Numbered from the stretch's first letter, positions 1 to 9,078 are shown. The stretch is 64,000 nucleotides of DNA from Aquimarina intermedia (GCF_008124785.1 NZ_VNHU01000005.1:62001-126000); one strand, 5' to 3'. Numbers and translations: made by a program. Notes: a model not told the origin generated them from the sequence alone.

Positions 1-489
1 GCTTTGCGACGTGGACGGTTAAATGACACCTTCAGTAAACTGAATTTATCATATTCAGTGACAATGATAGATGCGCTTGCAGAGGATTATATCAATGCAT
101 TACCATTACATAATCATCTTATTACCGGGGCTGAAGATATCCTTTTGTATCTTTCCCAAAAATACACCTTACATATCATTACCAATGGCTTTAAAGAGGT
201 CCAAGGACTCAAATTAAAAGCATCTGGGATTGAACATTATTTTGAAACTATGACCAATAGTGACGAAGTAGGCGTCAAAAAACCCAATCGATTGATATTT
301 GATACCGCTTTACAAAGCGCGGGAGCACAATGTGAAAATAGTATTATGATTGGAGACAATTATGAGGCAGATGTATTAGGTGCAGAAGATATTGGATTAC
401 GTGCAATTTGTTATAATTATCACAACGAAACAATTCCCGAGCATATAGTTCAAGTTGCTCATCTAAAAGAAATTAAAGAATTATTGTAA
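1..489 (+). CDS. HAD-family hydrolase, YjjG-like pyrimidine nucleotidase (5' end missing)
   Basis: The reading frame is open to the first base, so the gene starts upstream of the window and only the C-terminal 162 residues are present. The visible part has HAD motif II (IITNG), a motif III lysine in VGVKKPN and the motif IV acidic patch GDNYEAD. The motif I DxD nucleophile would lie upstream. The spacing and wording match flavobacterial YjjG-type nucleotidases, which dephosphorylate non-canonical pyrimidine nucleotides as housecleaning enzymes in the cytoplasm. The exact substrate is inferred from family only; another HAD phosphatase is possible. Confidence 0.8.
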   Translation, partial: ALRRGRLNDTFSKLNLSYSVTMIDALAEDYINALPLHNHLITGAEDILLYLSQKYTLHIITNGFKEVQGLKLKASGIEHYFETMTNSDEVGVKKPNRLIFDTALQSAGAQCENSIMIGDNYEADVLGAEDIGLRAICYNYHNETIPEHIVQVAHLKEIKELL

Positions 490-534
490 TATAAACAAAG
501 GATTTTCCGTTGACATAAAGAATAAGATGCTAGT

Positions 535-1107
535 ATGCTAAGAATTTTTATATATGTAGGGTTTGGCGCTGTGTTGCTGACGTTATCCATAGCTTGCGTA
601 AAAGATGTGGATGCCGATCAACTCAAGGAGGTTGAATTATCACCTGTTTATGAAATTGATTTTATTTTTTCTCAAATACAAATTCCGGATTTAACAGGAG
701 ATGTACCAGTACCCCCACAGGGAATTCCGGTCGTCGAAGTAAGGGATACCTTGGATTATGATTTTTTGGGAGAAGAATTTGTTACTGAAAATTTGGATAG
801 TGTTGCGTTAACCTTTGAGTTTAAGAACACCATTCAACGCGATGCTGATTTCTCTTTTGAATTTCTGAATGAGGCTTCTATGCGAGTAGGAAGATCGTTT
901 CAAATAGAGGTTGCTCAGGGGGATGGAGAAAATTCGGTACCCGTTCTTACAACCGAGACAATTCTTTTGGCCAGAGCCGATTTAACAGCCATCGCCAATG
1001 CCACTCAATTAGCTACTACTTTTCGTATAACACAGGTAGATACCACATTAACGGGGCTCTTAATTCTTAGATCCAAGGGAACCTATTATTTTAATTATCC
1101 ACTATGA
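535..1107 (+). CDS. Predicted lipoprotein of unknown function, upstream of DUF5723 gene
   Basis: The protein has 190 residues. The N-terminus has a hydrophobic stretch ending in LSIAC, a lipobox with the lipidated Cys at about residue 21, so it should be exported and anchored by lipid. The rest is rich in beta-prone and acidic residues and I recognise no domain. The stop overlaps the next start (ATGA), and all three genes up to 3320 encode exported proteins, so they are probably one transcript and may act together at the outer membrane. The function is unknown. Confidence 0.75.
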   Translation: MLRIFIYVGFGAVLLTLSIACVKDVDADQLKEVELSPVYEIDFIFSQIQIPDLTGDVPVPPQGIPVVEVRDTLDYDFLGEEFVTENLDSVALTFEFKNTIQRDADFSFEFLNEASMRVGRSFQIEVAQGDGENSVPVLTTETILLARADLTAIANATQLATTFRITQVDTTLTGLLILRSKGTYYFNYPL

Positions 1108-2507
1108 GGCGATTGGTGACATTTTTTTTTATTCTAAGCTTTTGTGCGTTCTCTCAAAATAAGCCAGGGCTCTATGATTATTCAGATTTGCCTCAATCTC
1201 TGATGAGTAACCCCGGGACGACAATAGAATTTGATTACCATGCTGGTGTGCCATTATTTTCTCAATTTCATATCAACGCTGGTCTAAAGGGAGGATCGCT
1301 CTATGATATTATAGCAGATGATGGACGCACAGTGGATGAAAAGATAACGGCTAAACTTGAGGAGCTATCCAGCGATGACTATTTGACGATTAATCAGCAG
1401 TTAGAGCTACTGAGCTTTGGCTGGAGGAGCAAAAAGAATCCAGATACTTATTTTTCTGGCGGAATGTATGAGGAGTTTGATTTTATGGGGTATTTTCCAA
1501 AGGACTTGGCCGTATTGGCTTATGAGGGAAATCAGGAGTATTTAAATCAAGATTTTAGCTTTTCAGATTTTGCAGGAACTGCAGAATTGCTAACTGTTTT
1601 TCATTTTGGATATACTAAACAAATTGATGATCGCTTAACATTTGGTGCACGCGCTAAAATTTATTCAAGCATGTTTAATGTGAGAAGCACTAAAAATAAA
1701 GGAACGTTTACTACTATTGAAACCCCCGATGGTAATAATATTTACCGTCATATTATTTCTGATGCTAATGTTGTTGTAAAAACTTCAGGGTATGCGGATT
1801 TGAGAGAAATAAATGATAGTGATTCTGAAGAAAAAGCCAAAGAGTATAAAAGTACGCTTCTTAAGAAGGCCTTTTTAGGAGGTAATTTAGGAGTAGGGAT
1901 TGATGTAGGGTTTAGTTACAAACTTGAAGAACAGTGGATAGTTACCGGTAGTTTGACTGATTTTGGATTAATAGTTTACAATAAAGATGTTGAAACCTAT
2001 GCGGCATCCGGAGATTATGCATTTGATGGTTTTGAGAGTCCGATTCAATTTACGGGTAGTGGTCCGCAAGATTTTCTGGATGATTTAAAAGAATCGTTAT
2101 CTGCAGATACCTTGTCAACATCCTATACAGCTATGCGTCCGCTTAAACTCAATGGATCTATTAAGCATGTCTTCAATCGCTATGATGACGGAACTTGTAA
2201 TTGCTATGTTGAAGGTAAAACTCCGCCATATACCGATGCCTTTGGGTTTCAGTTTTTTAGTCAATTTAGACCCAAAAGACCTGTGTTTGCGGGCTCTTTT
2301 TTTTATTACAAGCGCTGGTTTAATTTTTTGAGAACCAAGATCAATTATACTATTGATGAGCACTCGTATTACAACGTTGGTCTTCTAGTTTCGACCCATT
2401 TTAAACCAATTAATATGTATATTGCAGCGGATAATCTTTTTGCTTATTCTAATGTAGCCAAAGCCAGAGGTGCCTCTCTTCAATTAGGAATTAATGTAGT
2501 ATTTTAA
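1104..2507 (+). CDS. DUF5723-family outer-membrane protein
   Basis: The protein has 467 residues. It starts with a short signal peptide (cleavage probably after CAFSQ). The body shows alternating aromatic/polar segments and ends in a beta-strand with a hydrophobic terminal residue (INVVF), as in outer-membrane beta-barrels. Motifs such as LPQSLMSNPG and FSQFH near the N-terminus are what I associate with the Bacteroidota DUF5723 family, whose role is unknown. The ATG overlaps the upstream lipoprotein stop by 4 nt, and the next gene follows after 3 nt, indicating translational coupling. The family call is from memory of the pattern, not a search. Confidence 0.7.
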   Translation: MRRLVTFFFILSFCAFSQNKPGLYDYSDLPQSLMSNPGTTIEFDYHAGVPLFSQFHINAGLKGGSLYDIIADDGRTVDEKITAKLEELSSDDYLTINQQLELLSFGWRSKKNPDTYFSGGMYEEFDFMGYFPKDLAVLAYEGNQEYLNQDFSFSDFAGTAELLTVFHFGYTKQIDDRLTFGARAKIYSSMFNVRSTKNKGTFTTIETPDGNNIYRHIISDANVVVKTSGYADLREINDSDSEEKAKEYKSTLLKKAFLGGNLGVGIDVGFSYKLEEQWIVTGSLTDFGLIVYNKDVETYAASGDYAFDGFESPIQFTGSGPQDFLDDLKESLSADTLSTSYTAMRPLKLNGSIKHVFNRYDDGTCNCYVEGKTPPYTDAFGFQFFSQFRPKRPVFAGSFFYYKRWFNFLRTKINYTIDEHSYYNVGLLVSTHFKPINMYIAADNLFAYSNVAKARGASLQLGINVVF

Positions 2508-2510
2508 GTT

Positions 2511-3320
2511 ATGAAACGTGTTTTATTAGTATTAATTGTTATTTTAAGTAGTGGCTTACTCACTGCTCAAAAAGAGATTAATTCATATAAATATGTGATA
2601 GTTCCTAAAAAATATGATTTTCTCAAAAGTGAGAATGCATATCAGGTGAATGCGTTAACAAAATTTTTATTTGAGAAAAATGGATTTTCGACCGTTATGG
2701 AGGGTGAGTCTTTGCCGGATGATCTAAAAAGGAATGGTTGTTTAGCTTTGCATGCCGATGTAAAAAAGAACTCAGGACTATTTACTACCAAGTTAGTAGT
2801 CGAGTTAAAAGATTGCAATGTTAATGTGTTGTTTACGTCTAAAGTAGGGGAGAGTAGAGAGAAAGAATTTAAGACTGCCTATCATGAAGCGCTAAGAGAT
2901 GCTTTTACTTCAGTAGCTCAATTACTATATACCTATACGCAGATAAATACTCCGGTTGATGAAAATGTTGTCATCGTCTCCTCAGGTATTGTTCCCTCAA
3001 ATACAGAAGGCGCTACCCAAGTAAATGCAATAGAGAAAAATTCCAATGCTCCTACGGCAGAGACAAAATATACCTTTAATGCTAAAATATATATTCTGAA
3101 AAAACAGTCTTATGGTTATAGCTTAGAAGAAAAGAAAGCCGACTCAAGCGCATTTGTGGGAAAGGTATATCAAACATCAGTTTCTAATAGTTATATGGTG
3201 CAAGCAGGATCTTTAAGGGGTTATGCATTTTTTGATACCGAAGGTAATTTCATTCTTGAGCGAATTATTGAAGGCTCAGATTCTTTATCAAAGGATACAT
3301 TTTCTAAGTTAGGAAATTAA
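2511..3320 (+). CDS. Secreted protein of unknown function
   Basis: The protein has 269 residues with a signal peptide (hydrophobic residues 4-17, cleavage near LLTAQ). I recognise no named domain. A first half of mixed alpha/beta composition (YKYVIVPKKYDFL, then NALTKFLFEKNGF) resembles small periplasmic proteins seen beside beta-barrel genes in Flavobacteriaceae. A Thr/Asn-rich linker at about 160-180 leads into a second beta-rich half. It is the third gene of the 535-3320 set. Its stop codon shares the bases TTAA with the stop of rarA on the other strand, so there is no room for a terminator between them. Confidence 0.65.
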   Translation: MKRVLLVLIVILSSGLLTAQKEINSYKYVIVPKKYDFLKSENAYQVNALTKFLFEKNGFSTVMEGESLPDDLKRNGCLALHADVKKNSGLFTTKLVVELKDCNVNVLFTSKVGESREKEFKTAYHEALRDAFTSVAQLLYTYTQINTPVDENVVIVSSGIVPSNTEGATQVNAIEKNSNAPTAETKYTFNAKIYILKKQSYGYSLEEKKADSSAFVGKVYQTSVSNSYMVQAGSLRGYAFFDTEGNFILERIIEGSDSLSKDTFSKLGN

Positions 3321-4600
3321 TAGTTGTATTTTTCTCCCCAACGTGTTTTTAAATACGAGCGTAATGCATTTTCACGTTGATTATTGCCGGGGTCATAAAG
3401 TTTTGTGTTACTGATCTCTTTGGGTAAAAACTCCTGTTCTACAAAATTATTGGTATGATTATGGGCATATTTATAATCTTCACCATATCCCAGATCCTTC
3501 ATAAGTTTGGTAGGTGCATTTCTAAGATGTAGTGGTATTGATAAATCGCCTGTCTGTTTGACGAGTTGCTGCGCTTTATTGATTGCCATATAAGAAGCAT
3601 TACTTTTTGCAGAGGTAGCTAGATAGACCGTACATTGACTCAGTAAGATTCTGGATTCAGGATATCCAATAGTAGTAACAGCCTGAAAGGTGTTGTTAGC
3701 CATGATAAGTGCTGTAGGGTTGGCGTTTCCAATATCTTCAGAAGCAGCAATAATCAAGCGTCTGGCAATAAACTTTAAGTCCTCACCACCTTCTATCATG
3801 CGAGCCAACCAGTAAACTGCTCCGTTAGGATCACTACCCCGTATAGATTTAATAAAGGCAGAGATTATGTCATAATGTTGTTCTCCTGTTTTATCATAGC
3901 GAACTGTGTTTTGTTGAACTAATCTGGTGACGAGGTCATCCGTAATCGTTATGGATTCTTGATCCTGACTATTGACAATGAGCTCAAAAATATTAAGTAG
4001 CTTTCTGGCGTCTCCTCCGCTTAATTTGAGTAGTGCGTGTGTTTCTGTTAAAGAAATTTTCTTAGTTTTTAAAAAATCATCCTCCTCAATGGCTCGATAC
4101 AATAGCTTTTCTAACTCATCTTTTCCAAAAGGATTAAGGACATATACCTGACATCGGGATAACAATGCAGGAATAACTTCAAAGCTAGGGTTTTCTGTAG
4201 TTGCCCCAATAAGGGTGACCCATCCTTTTTCTACTGCACCTAGCAAGGAGTCTTGTTGAGATTTGCTGAATCGATGAATTTCATCTATAAAAAGAATCGG
4301 ATTCTTAGCGGTAAAAAGACCACCACTGTTTTTGGCTTTTTCTATTACTTCGCGTACTTCCTTCACACCACTGCTGATAGCGCTCAAAGTGTAAAACGGA
4401 CGTCCTGATTCGTTTGCTATAATGTTAGCTAAGGTTGTTTTACCGACACCAGGGGGTCCCCAGAGAATTAGAGAGGGAATTATGCCTCGGGTTATTTGCT
4501 GTTTAAGCGATCCTTGATCTCCTACAAGATGTTCCTGGCTTAAATAACTTTCTAAGGTAGTTGGACGTATGCGTTCTGCAAGTGGTGCATTTGTATTCAT
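3317..4600 (-). CDS. rarA: Replication-associated recombination protein A (RarA/MgsA), AAA+ ATPase
   Basis: The protein has 427 residues, the normal length of the family. Walker A is GPPGVGKT at 48-55 and Walker B is ILFIDE at 102-107, followed by the clamp-loader-like segment HRFSKSQQD. The C-terminal tetramerisation region has the typical [15 protein letters not shown] and [11 protein letters not shown] stretches. RarA acts at stalled replication forks and is related to clamp-loader subunits. The start is the ATG at 4600; a TAACTTTG box lies only 4 nt upstream, which suggests a leaderless mRNA. Confidence 0.95.
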   Translation of the reverse strand: MNTNAPLAERIRPTTLESYLSQEHLVGDQGSLKQQITRGIIPSLILWGPPGVGKTTLANIIANESGRPFYTLSAISSGVKEVREVIEKAKNSGGLFTAKNPILFIDEIHRFSKSQQDSLLGAVEKGWVTLIGATTENPSFEVIPALLSRCQVYVLNPFGKDELEKLLYRAIEEDDFLKTKKISLTETHALLKLSGGDARKLLNIFELIVNSQDQESITITDDLVTRLVQQNTVRYDKTGEQHYDIISAFIKSIRGSDPNGAVYWLARMIEGGEDLKFIARRLIIAASEDIGNANPTALIMANNTFQAVTTIGYPESRILLSQCTVYLATSAKSNASYMAINKAQQLVKQTGDLSIPLHLRNAPTKLMKDLGYGEDYKYAHNHTNNFVEQEFLPKEISNTKLYDPGNNQRENALRSYLKTRWGEKYNY

Positions 4601-4604
4601 GCTA

Positions 4605-4612
4605 CAAAGTTA
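4605..4612 (-). promoter_or_regulatory. Candidate -7 promoter box of rarA (TAACTTTG)
   Basis: On the minus strand the sequence TAACTTTG matches the Bacteroidota -7 consensus TAnnTTTG. It ends 4 nt before the rarA ATG, so transcription would begin at or next to the start codon. I see no clear -33 TTG at the ideal distance. Confidence 0.45.
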
Positions 4613-4751
4613 CAAATATCAAGTGATCGTTTACGCTAAGTTTTTCATAAGGCTTTTTATAGATTTTATATGTATGTTATATTCGATATGATAAGAACTG
4701 ACAATTTTTCCATAGCCCCGAGTGTGGAGGGTTTTTTGATATATGTAATGT

Positions 4752-5477
4752 ATGAAGAGTAATAATGACTTTAGTTTTACAAGCGGTGTAATTGGATATC
4801 CAATTCTTTTTGTTTTGCTAATTTGGATAGTCTTTTGGGTGGAGTCACGTTTTGGTTTCAATTTTAATTATTTAGGAGTGTATCCGCGTAGTTTATCCGG
4901 CTTACAAGGTATTTTATTCTCTCCTTTTATCCATTCAGGGCTCTCTCATCTCTGGAACAACACATTACCATTACTTATCTTATCAACAGCACTGTTTTAT
5001 TTTTATCCAACTCGCAGCTGGACGGTTTTGGGGCTGGGGTTTATCATGACCGGAATTTTGACATGGATTATAGGAAGATCTTCGTTACACATTGGTGCCA
5101 GCGGAATGATTTATATGCTTTTTAGTTTTTTGTTCTTTAAAGGTATTCTAACTAAATATTATCGGTTAATTGCTTTATCTTTTATTGTGGTCTTTATGTA
5201 TGGAAGTATGTTGTGGTATATCTTCCCGATTAAAGATGGCATATCGTGGGAGGGCCATTTGTCCGGGTTAGTAACCGGATTACTATTGGCGATTTTTATT
5301 AAGAATGGAATAGTTCAAAAAAAATTATACCCATGGGAGCATCCGAATTATGATCCCGAAGAAGATGATTTTATGAAGCACTTTGACAAAAACGGAAATT
5401 TCATAGAGCGTATTGAAGAGGAAAAGGAATCTGGTATAGAAATAATCTACGAGTACAAAGAGCAAGAAAAAAAGTAA
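4752..5477 (+). CDS. Rhomboid-family intramembrane serine protease
   Basis: The protein has 241 residues with about six hydrophobic segments between residues 14 and 185. The catalytic dyad is visible: Ser117 in GASG and His169 in EGHLSG. The HSGLSHLWNN segment at 61-70 matches the conserved loop-helix region of rhomboids. It should cleave membrane proteins within or next to the bilayer; substrates are unknown. The C-terminal 50 residues are charged (EEDD, EEEKES) and cytoplasmic. It is divergent from rarA, with 151 nt between the two starts. Confidence 0.9.
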   Translation: MKSNNDFSFTSGVIGYPILFVLLIWIVFWVESRFGFNFNYLGVYPRSLSGLQGILFSPFIHSGLSHLWNNTLPLLILSTALFYFYPTRSWTVLGLGFIMTGILTWIIGRSSLHIGASGMIYMLFSFLFFKGILTKYYRLIALSFIVVFMYGSMLWYIFPIKDGISWEGHLSGLVTGLLLAIFIKNGIVQKKLYPWEHPNYDPEEDDFMKHFDKNGNFIERIEEEKESGIEIIYEYKEQEKK

Positions 5478-5488
5478 AAGAGACTTAA

Positions 5489-6223
5489 CTACAATCGTTG
5501 TCGGATCGTTTCATATAGAAATGCACCACAAGCCACTGAAACGTTGAGAGAGCCAATAGAACCAAACATAGGAAGCTTTGCTTTTTGATCAACCATTTTA
5601 AGTAAAGAAGAAGTAACACCTTTACCTTCACTTCCCATAATGATCGCAGTAGGAAGCGTCAAATCAGCTTGATAAATTGTTTGTTCTGTTTTTTCTGTAG
5701 CGGCAACTACTTGAATTCCTGAACCTTGCATATAAAAGACAGCATCCTTGATATGATCTACTTTACAAATAGGCATTTTAAAAATTGCGCCGGCAGATGT
5801 TTTTACAGTATCTGCACTTACCGGAGCTCCACCTTTTTTCTGAATAATGATTCCGTGTACACCTGTACACTCTGCAGTTCTGATAATAGCGCCAAAATTT
5901 CGTACATCAGATAATTGATCCAGAATCAAAAACAAGGGAGTTTCTCCTGACTCAATAACGTTCATTACGAGATTTTCGAGATCAGCAAAGATGATAGGGG
6001 AGGTTAGTGCAACCACACCTTGGTGATTCTTACGTGTAAGTCTATTAAGTTTCTCAACAGGAACAAATGCGTAGGTAATGTGTTGATCATTCAAAAGATC
6101 CATTAATTCTTTAGACAAGGCCCCTTGTAAGCCTTTTTGAACAAAAACTTTATCAATGGTCTGATTTGCATTAATAGCCTCAATCACCGCGCGTATTCCA
6201 AATATCTGAGAGTCATTTTTCAT
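5489..6223 (-). CDS. rlmB: 23S rRNA (guanosine-2'-O)-methyltransferase RlmB, TrmH/SpoU family
   Basis: SPOUT-fold methyltransferase of 244 residues. Three family motifs are visible: NFGAIIRTAE (motif 1), GSEGKGV (motif 2) and LNVSVACGAFLYE (motif 3), preceded by the L30e-like RNA-binding N-domain starting FGIRAVIEAI. It methylates the 2'-OH of G2251 (E. coli numbering) in 23S rRNA using SAM. I chose the ATG at 6223 over the in-frame GTG at 6229, because a TATATTTG promoter box lies directly upstream and overlaps the GTG. It converges with the rhomboid gene, with 11 nt between stops. Confidence 0.92.
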   Translation of the reverse strand: MKNDSQIFGIRAVIEAINANQTIDKVFVQKGLQGALSKELMDLLNDQHITYAFVPVEKLNRLTRKNHQGVVALTSPIIFADLENLVMNVIESGETPLFLILDQLSDVRNFGAIIRTAECTGVHGIIIQKKGGAPVSADTVKTSAGAIFKMPICKVDHIKDAVFYMQGSGIQVVAATEKTEQTIYQADLTLPTAIIMGSEGKGVTSSLLKMVDQKAKLPMFGSIGSLNVSVACGAFLYETIRQRL

Positions 6224-6228
6224 GGGCA

Positions 6229-6236
6229 CAAATATA
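6229..6236 (-). promoter_or_regulatory. Candidate -7 promoter box of rlmB (TATATTTG)
   Basis: TATATTTG on the minus strand fits TAnnTTTG exactly and is followed by TGCCC and then the ATG at 6223. A TTG 22 nt further upstream (within the loop and arm of the hairpin at 6249-6273) could be the -33 element. The mRNA would be leaderless or have a leader of 1-2 nt. Confidence 0.5.
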
Positions 6237-6248
6237 GTACAAAAAAAT

Positions 6249-6273
6249 AACCCCCTGACAATTTCAGGAGGTT
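6249..6273 (-). terminator. Inverted repeat, terminator-like on the minus strand
   Basis: Arms AACCCCCTGA and TCAGGAGGTT pair with one mismatch around the 5-nt loop CAATT. Reading the minus strand, the hairpin is followed by about seven T residues (6241-6247), as in an intrinsic terminator. It lies in a gene-free interval, so the transcript it would end is unclear; read-through from the minus-strand gene at 6812 is one option. Confidence 0.55.
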
Positions 6274-6811
6274 GTAAAGTATTATGGATTATTTACAAAC
6301 ATCGGTACAGCAAGTTGAGTACTCAAAATAGAATTTTGAATTTACTGATCAAACAAAGAAAACTTACATGAAAGTCAGAACCAAGATGGTTTCACAGACT
6401 ATAAAGGAGCGAGAGGACAAAAAAACTTGCAAATCATTTTGATTTATATAATCAATAGAATGCAATTCTGATAAAAAGTAGAAGTATTCGAAAAGTCTAG
6501 GCATGATGCTTCATGAGCTGTGTTATATAAAGAAAACATCCTCCTAAAAATTTAGGAGGATGCAAATAATAATAGTTTTGTTTGATCTAAGTTAAGATCC
6601 AGTTGGATCTCATATGTTGGAGTTCGAATCAATGTTATCAAGAATTAGCGTAGCTTAATCAACATGCTGAATCTAATGGAAACTTTTATTTGATGATTGA
6701 AGCGTAGGCTGTTAAAATTGTAGAAACATATTAAGGTGAGATTTGCATTTATTTAGCTCTTGTCAAACCTTTAAAATTAAAATCTCTTTCAATACCTACG
6801 AAATTACTGTT
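6274..6811. other. Gene-poor intergenic region with two terminator-like hairpins
   Basis: About 540 nt without a convincing reading frame on either strand. Besides the hairpin at 6249-6273 just outside it and the one at 6537-6562, I see no tRNA, repeat array or long open frame. A minus-strand frame without a start codon runs up to the hairpin at 6562 and could be a decayed small gene, but this is weak. Confidence 0.5.
6537..6562 (-). terminator. Perfect 12-bp inverted repeat, terminator-like
   Basis: Arms CATCCTCCTAAA and TTTAGGAGGATG pair perfectly around a 2-nt centre. On the minus strand the repeat is followed by TTTTCTTT. Its core (CCTCCTA) resembles that of the hairpin 260 nt away at 6249-6273. 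It probably ends minus-strand transcription coming from 6812-7510, 250 nt beyond the stop codon. Confidence 0.55.
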
Positions 6812-7510
6812 TTATAGAGTATTGTAGAAATCAATTATTTCAATTAGATCCTCTTCTTTTTTAAATTTTAATTTATCGGAAGAGATTTTTGCTTTAAGCT
6901 TCCCACTAGGGTCAATTAAAAGAGGGGAAATGTCCTTTTTTTTCAATCTAATTGGGAAAATGGAATCTTTTTTAATTAAGTAATATTGTTTTTTTTCTGC
7001 ATACCTAGAAGGTATATCTTTATCGTAGTTAGTCACTGCTTTCTGTCCGAGTTTTATCCTTTTCTCAATTCTGAGCGCGAGGGTGTTGGTTCCTTCATTG
7101 AATAAAACAAAAAACATTTTGTCACCCTCGTACTCTTTGATTTTATAGTAATAGTCCTCTCCTTCAACCTCTACCTTGATATCCTCTCTCTTAATCATAT
7201 TGTGAACGGCATTGTTTTGAAAGATTTCTATTTGATCCCTTAATGCATTATAACGTATTAGACATCTTGTAGAAGATTTTGTAGCATGAGAATATACGAT
7301 AGCTAATTTTTCCTTTTCTTCATAGTATGGATGACCTTGTATTACATCGTCACGTTTTTCATTTCTTATCGCTAGAGGAACACTGAAAGCATTAACGACG
7401 GTTGCCTGCCCGGGTGCATAGGATGCACCTATATTTGCTTGGGCTTTCAAAAAATTTATTTGAATAACGAATAAAAGTAAAATTGCATATTTCATAATGG
7501 TTTGTTTCAA
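6812..7510 (-). CDS. Secreted protein of unknown function
   Basis: The protein has 232 residues with a signal peptide (hydrophobic residues about 8-20, cleavage near LKAQA). The likely start is either this ATG or the second Met at 7495, which gives a more typical signal peptide (MKYAILLLF). The mature part is lysine- and glutamate-rich and has no motif I recognise; YYYKIKEYEGDKMFFVLFNEG and similar stretches suggest beta-structure. It lies alone between a terminator at 7551-7585 and the gene-poor region, so it is probably transcribed by itself. The function is unknown. Confidence 0.65.
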   Translation of the reverse strand: MKQTIMKYAILLLFVIQINFLKAQANIGASYAPGQATVVNAFSVPLAIRNEKRDDVIQGHPYYEEKEKLAIVYSHATKSSTRCLIRYNALRDQIEIFQNNAVHNMIKREDIKVEVEGEDYYYKIKEYEGDKMFFVLFNEGTNTLALRIEKRIKLGQKAVTNYDKDIPSRYAEKKQYYLIKKDSIFPIRLKKKDISPLLIDPSGKLKAKISSDKLKFKKEEDLIEIIDFYNTL

Positions 7511-7550
7511 AAATTAGTAGTTGCTTAATTTTTATCAATAACAAAATACA

Positions 7551-7585
7551 AAACCCCTTCCAATTACAAGAATTGAAAGGGGTTT
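7551..7585 (-). terminator. Intrinsic terminator of the first susCD operon
   Basis: Arms AAACCCCTTCCAATT and AATTGAAAGGGGTTT pair with one mismatch around loop ACAAG. It lies 36 nt beyond the SusD stop on the minus strand. It also has a T-run on the plus side, so it could work in both directions. Confidence 0.8.
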
Positions 7586-7620
7586 TTTTCTTATTGATGA
7601 AAATTAATAGAAATTACTTT

Positions 7621-9078
7621 CTAATAACCTGCATTTTGCTGTCCGTCAAATCCTGAATTTGCATTCATTTCAGCTTGTGGAATAGGGAATTGAAATCTAA
7701 AATCACCTGCTGGAATAACAAGTGCCTCAGGTTTAGTTCCGGATCCATCAATTACCTCACCATTATCAGAGCGTGTAATACTTTCTCCTCTTCTTTTCAG
7801 GTCGAAAAATCTATGTCCTTCAAAAGATAATTCAATTCTTCTTTCATATTGAATTGCATCTTCTAAAGCTTGACCTGCTTCAGTTCCAGGTGTAAAAGCT
7901 TCATAACGTGTTGCTCTCAATTCATTTAGCGTTGCAAGAGCAGGACCTTGTTGGTTAAGCTCATATTGTGCTTCTGCCTTATTTAAAAGAACTTCTGCAG
8001 CACGCATCACTTTGATATCCACACGACCATTAACCTGTCCTTCTTCTCCTAAGAATTTTTTAATTGCATTGTAGTCAACTCCAGTGTTATTTCCAACATA
8101 TTGAATAATATCTTGTCTCACATCAGTATCATCTATGCTATTAAAAAAATCAAAATCTATTGCAAATTCTAAGATATCATTATCAGCATTAGATTGACTG
8201 TACAATACTCCAACATTTGCAAAGTTTGATTCAGAACTTGTATTTACAGCTAGTTGTATTACGATACCAGCATCATTAACATCAGTGTATACTCCAGGTA
8301 ATTCTTCTGCCGTTGCAAGCTCAGTGCTAACTTCGTTCGCAGCGTCAATAGCCTTTTGGTAATCACCATTGTATAAGTAAACTTTCGATAATAGACCATA
8401 TACAGCATTTCTGTCTAATCTACCTTCACCGTTACCGGTACCAATAAGTTGACTTGCACGCTCTAAATCTCCAATAATCTCTGTATAGTTTTGACCTATG
8501 GTTTCTCTACTTGGAGTGGCAAGAGGATCTCCAGTATCCCCATCTTCTACTTTCGAATACACAATTCCTAAAGAACTGTTAGCATCAGCACTCTGAGTTG
8601 GTATTTTACCGTAAATACGCGCTAAATCAAAATGCGCCCAAGCTCTAGCTGCTAATGCTTGACCTAAAATATTGTTTTTGTCATCACTATCAGCAAGGTT
8701 ATCAATTTGACCAATTACTATGTTGGCTACGTTGATAGCTTCGTATGCTTCACTCCAATATAGCGGGATAGCTCCCCCAGTTGTTGCCACATATCTAAAA
8801 TCATGATAATCATCATTTGATCGTCTTCCACTTTGAACCTGAATTGTATTATCAGAAAGGATGTCTGGAATTCCTTGTAAACCAGAAGCTGATGCTGCGT
8901 AATAGTTATACATTTGACCATAAATCCCATCAATTCCGTTTTGGAAAGATGCAAGATCTGTTAAAAATGCCTCGGGATTAACCTCGGTAAAAGGCTGTAA
9001 ATCATTCAATTCATCATCACAGGCGATAAAGCCAAATGCGATAAATAGTATAATTATTTTTGAAATTTTATTTTTCAT
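7621..9078 (-). CDS. SusD/RagB-family nutrient-binding outer-membrane lipoprotein
   Basis: The protein has 485 residues. The signal peptide ends in FGFIAC, with the lipidated Cys at about residue 20 followed by DDE, an acidic patch like the surface-export signal described for Bacteroidota lipoproteins. The N-terminal half has the SusD helical repeats (SDNTIQ, ALAARAWAHFDLARIYG). The C-terminal part has the conserved RRIELSFEGHRFFDLKRRG block. SusD proteins form a lid over the SusC transporter and capture substrate outside the cell. The start is 17 nt after the susC stop, so the two are co-transcribed. The substrate cannot be told from sequence; no glycoside hydrolase or peptidase lies nearby. 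Confidence 0.93.
   Translation of the reverse strand: MKNKISKIIILFIAFGFIACDDELNDLQPFTEVNPEAFLTDLASFQNGIDGIYGQMYNYYAASASGLQGIPDILSDNTIQVQSGRRSNDDYHDFRYVATTGGAIPLYWSEAYEAINVANIVIGQIDNLADSDDKNNILGQALAARAWAHFDLARIYGKIPTQSADANSSLGIVYSKVEDGDTGDPLATPSRETIGQNYTEIIGDLERASQLIGTGNGEGRLDRNAVYGLLSKVYLYNGDYQKAIDAANEVSTELATAEELPGVYTDVNDAGIVIQLAVNTSSESNFANVGVLYSQSNADNDILEFAIDFDFFNSIDDTDVRQDIIQYVGNNTGVDYNAIKKFLGEEGQVNGRVDIKVMRAAEVLLNKAEAQYELNQQGPALATLNELRATRYEAFTPGTEAGQALEDAIQYERRIELSFEGHRFFDLKRRGESITRSDNGEVIDGSGTKPEALVIPAGDFRFQFPIPQAEMNANSGFDGQQNAGY

Noticed and set aside
6600..6700. tRNA-like string (GAGTTCGAATC near 6620 and TAGCTTAAT near 6650)
   Set aside because: The order is wrong for a tRNA and no acceptor or anticodon stems could be paired.
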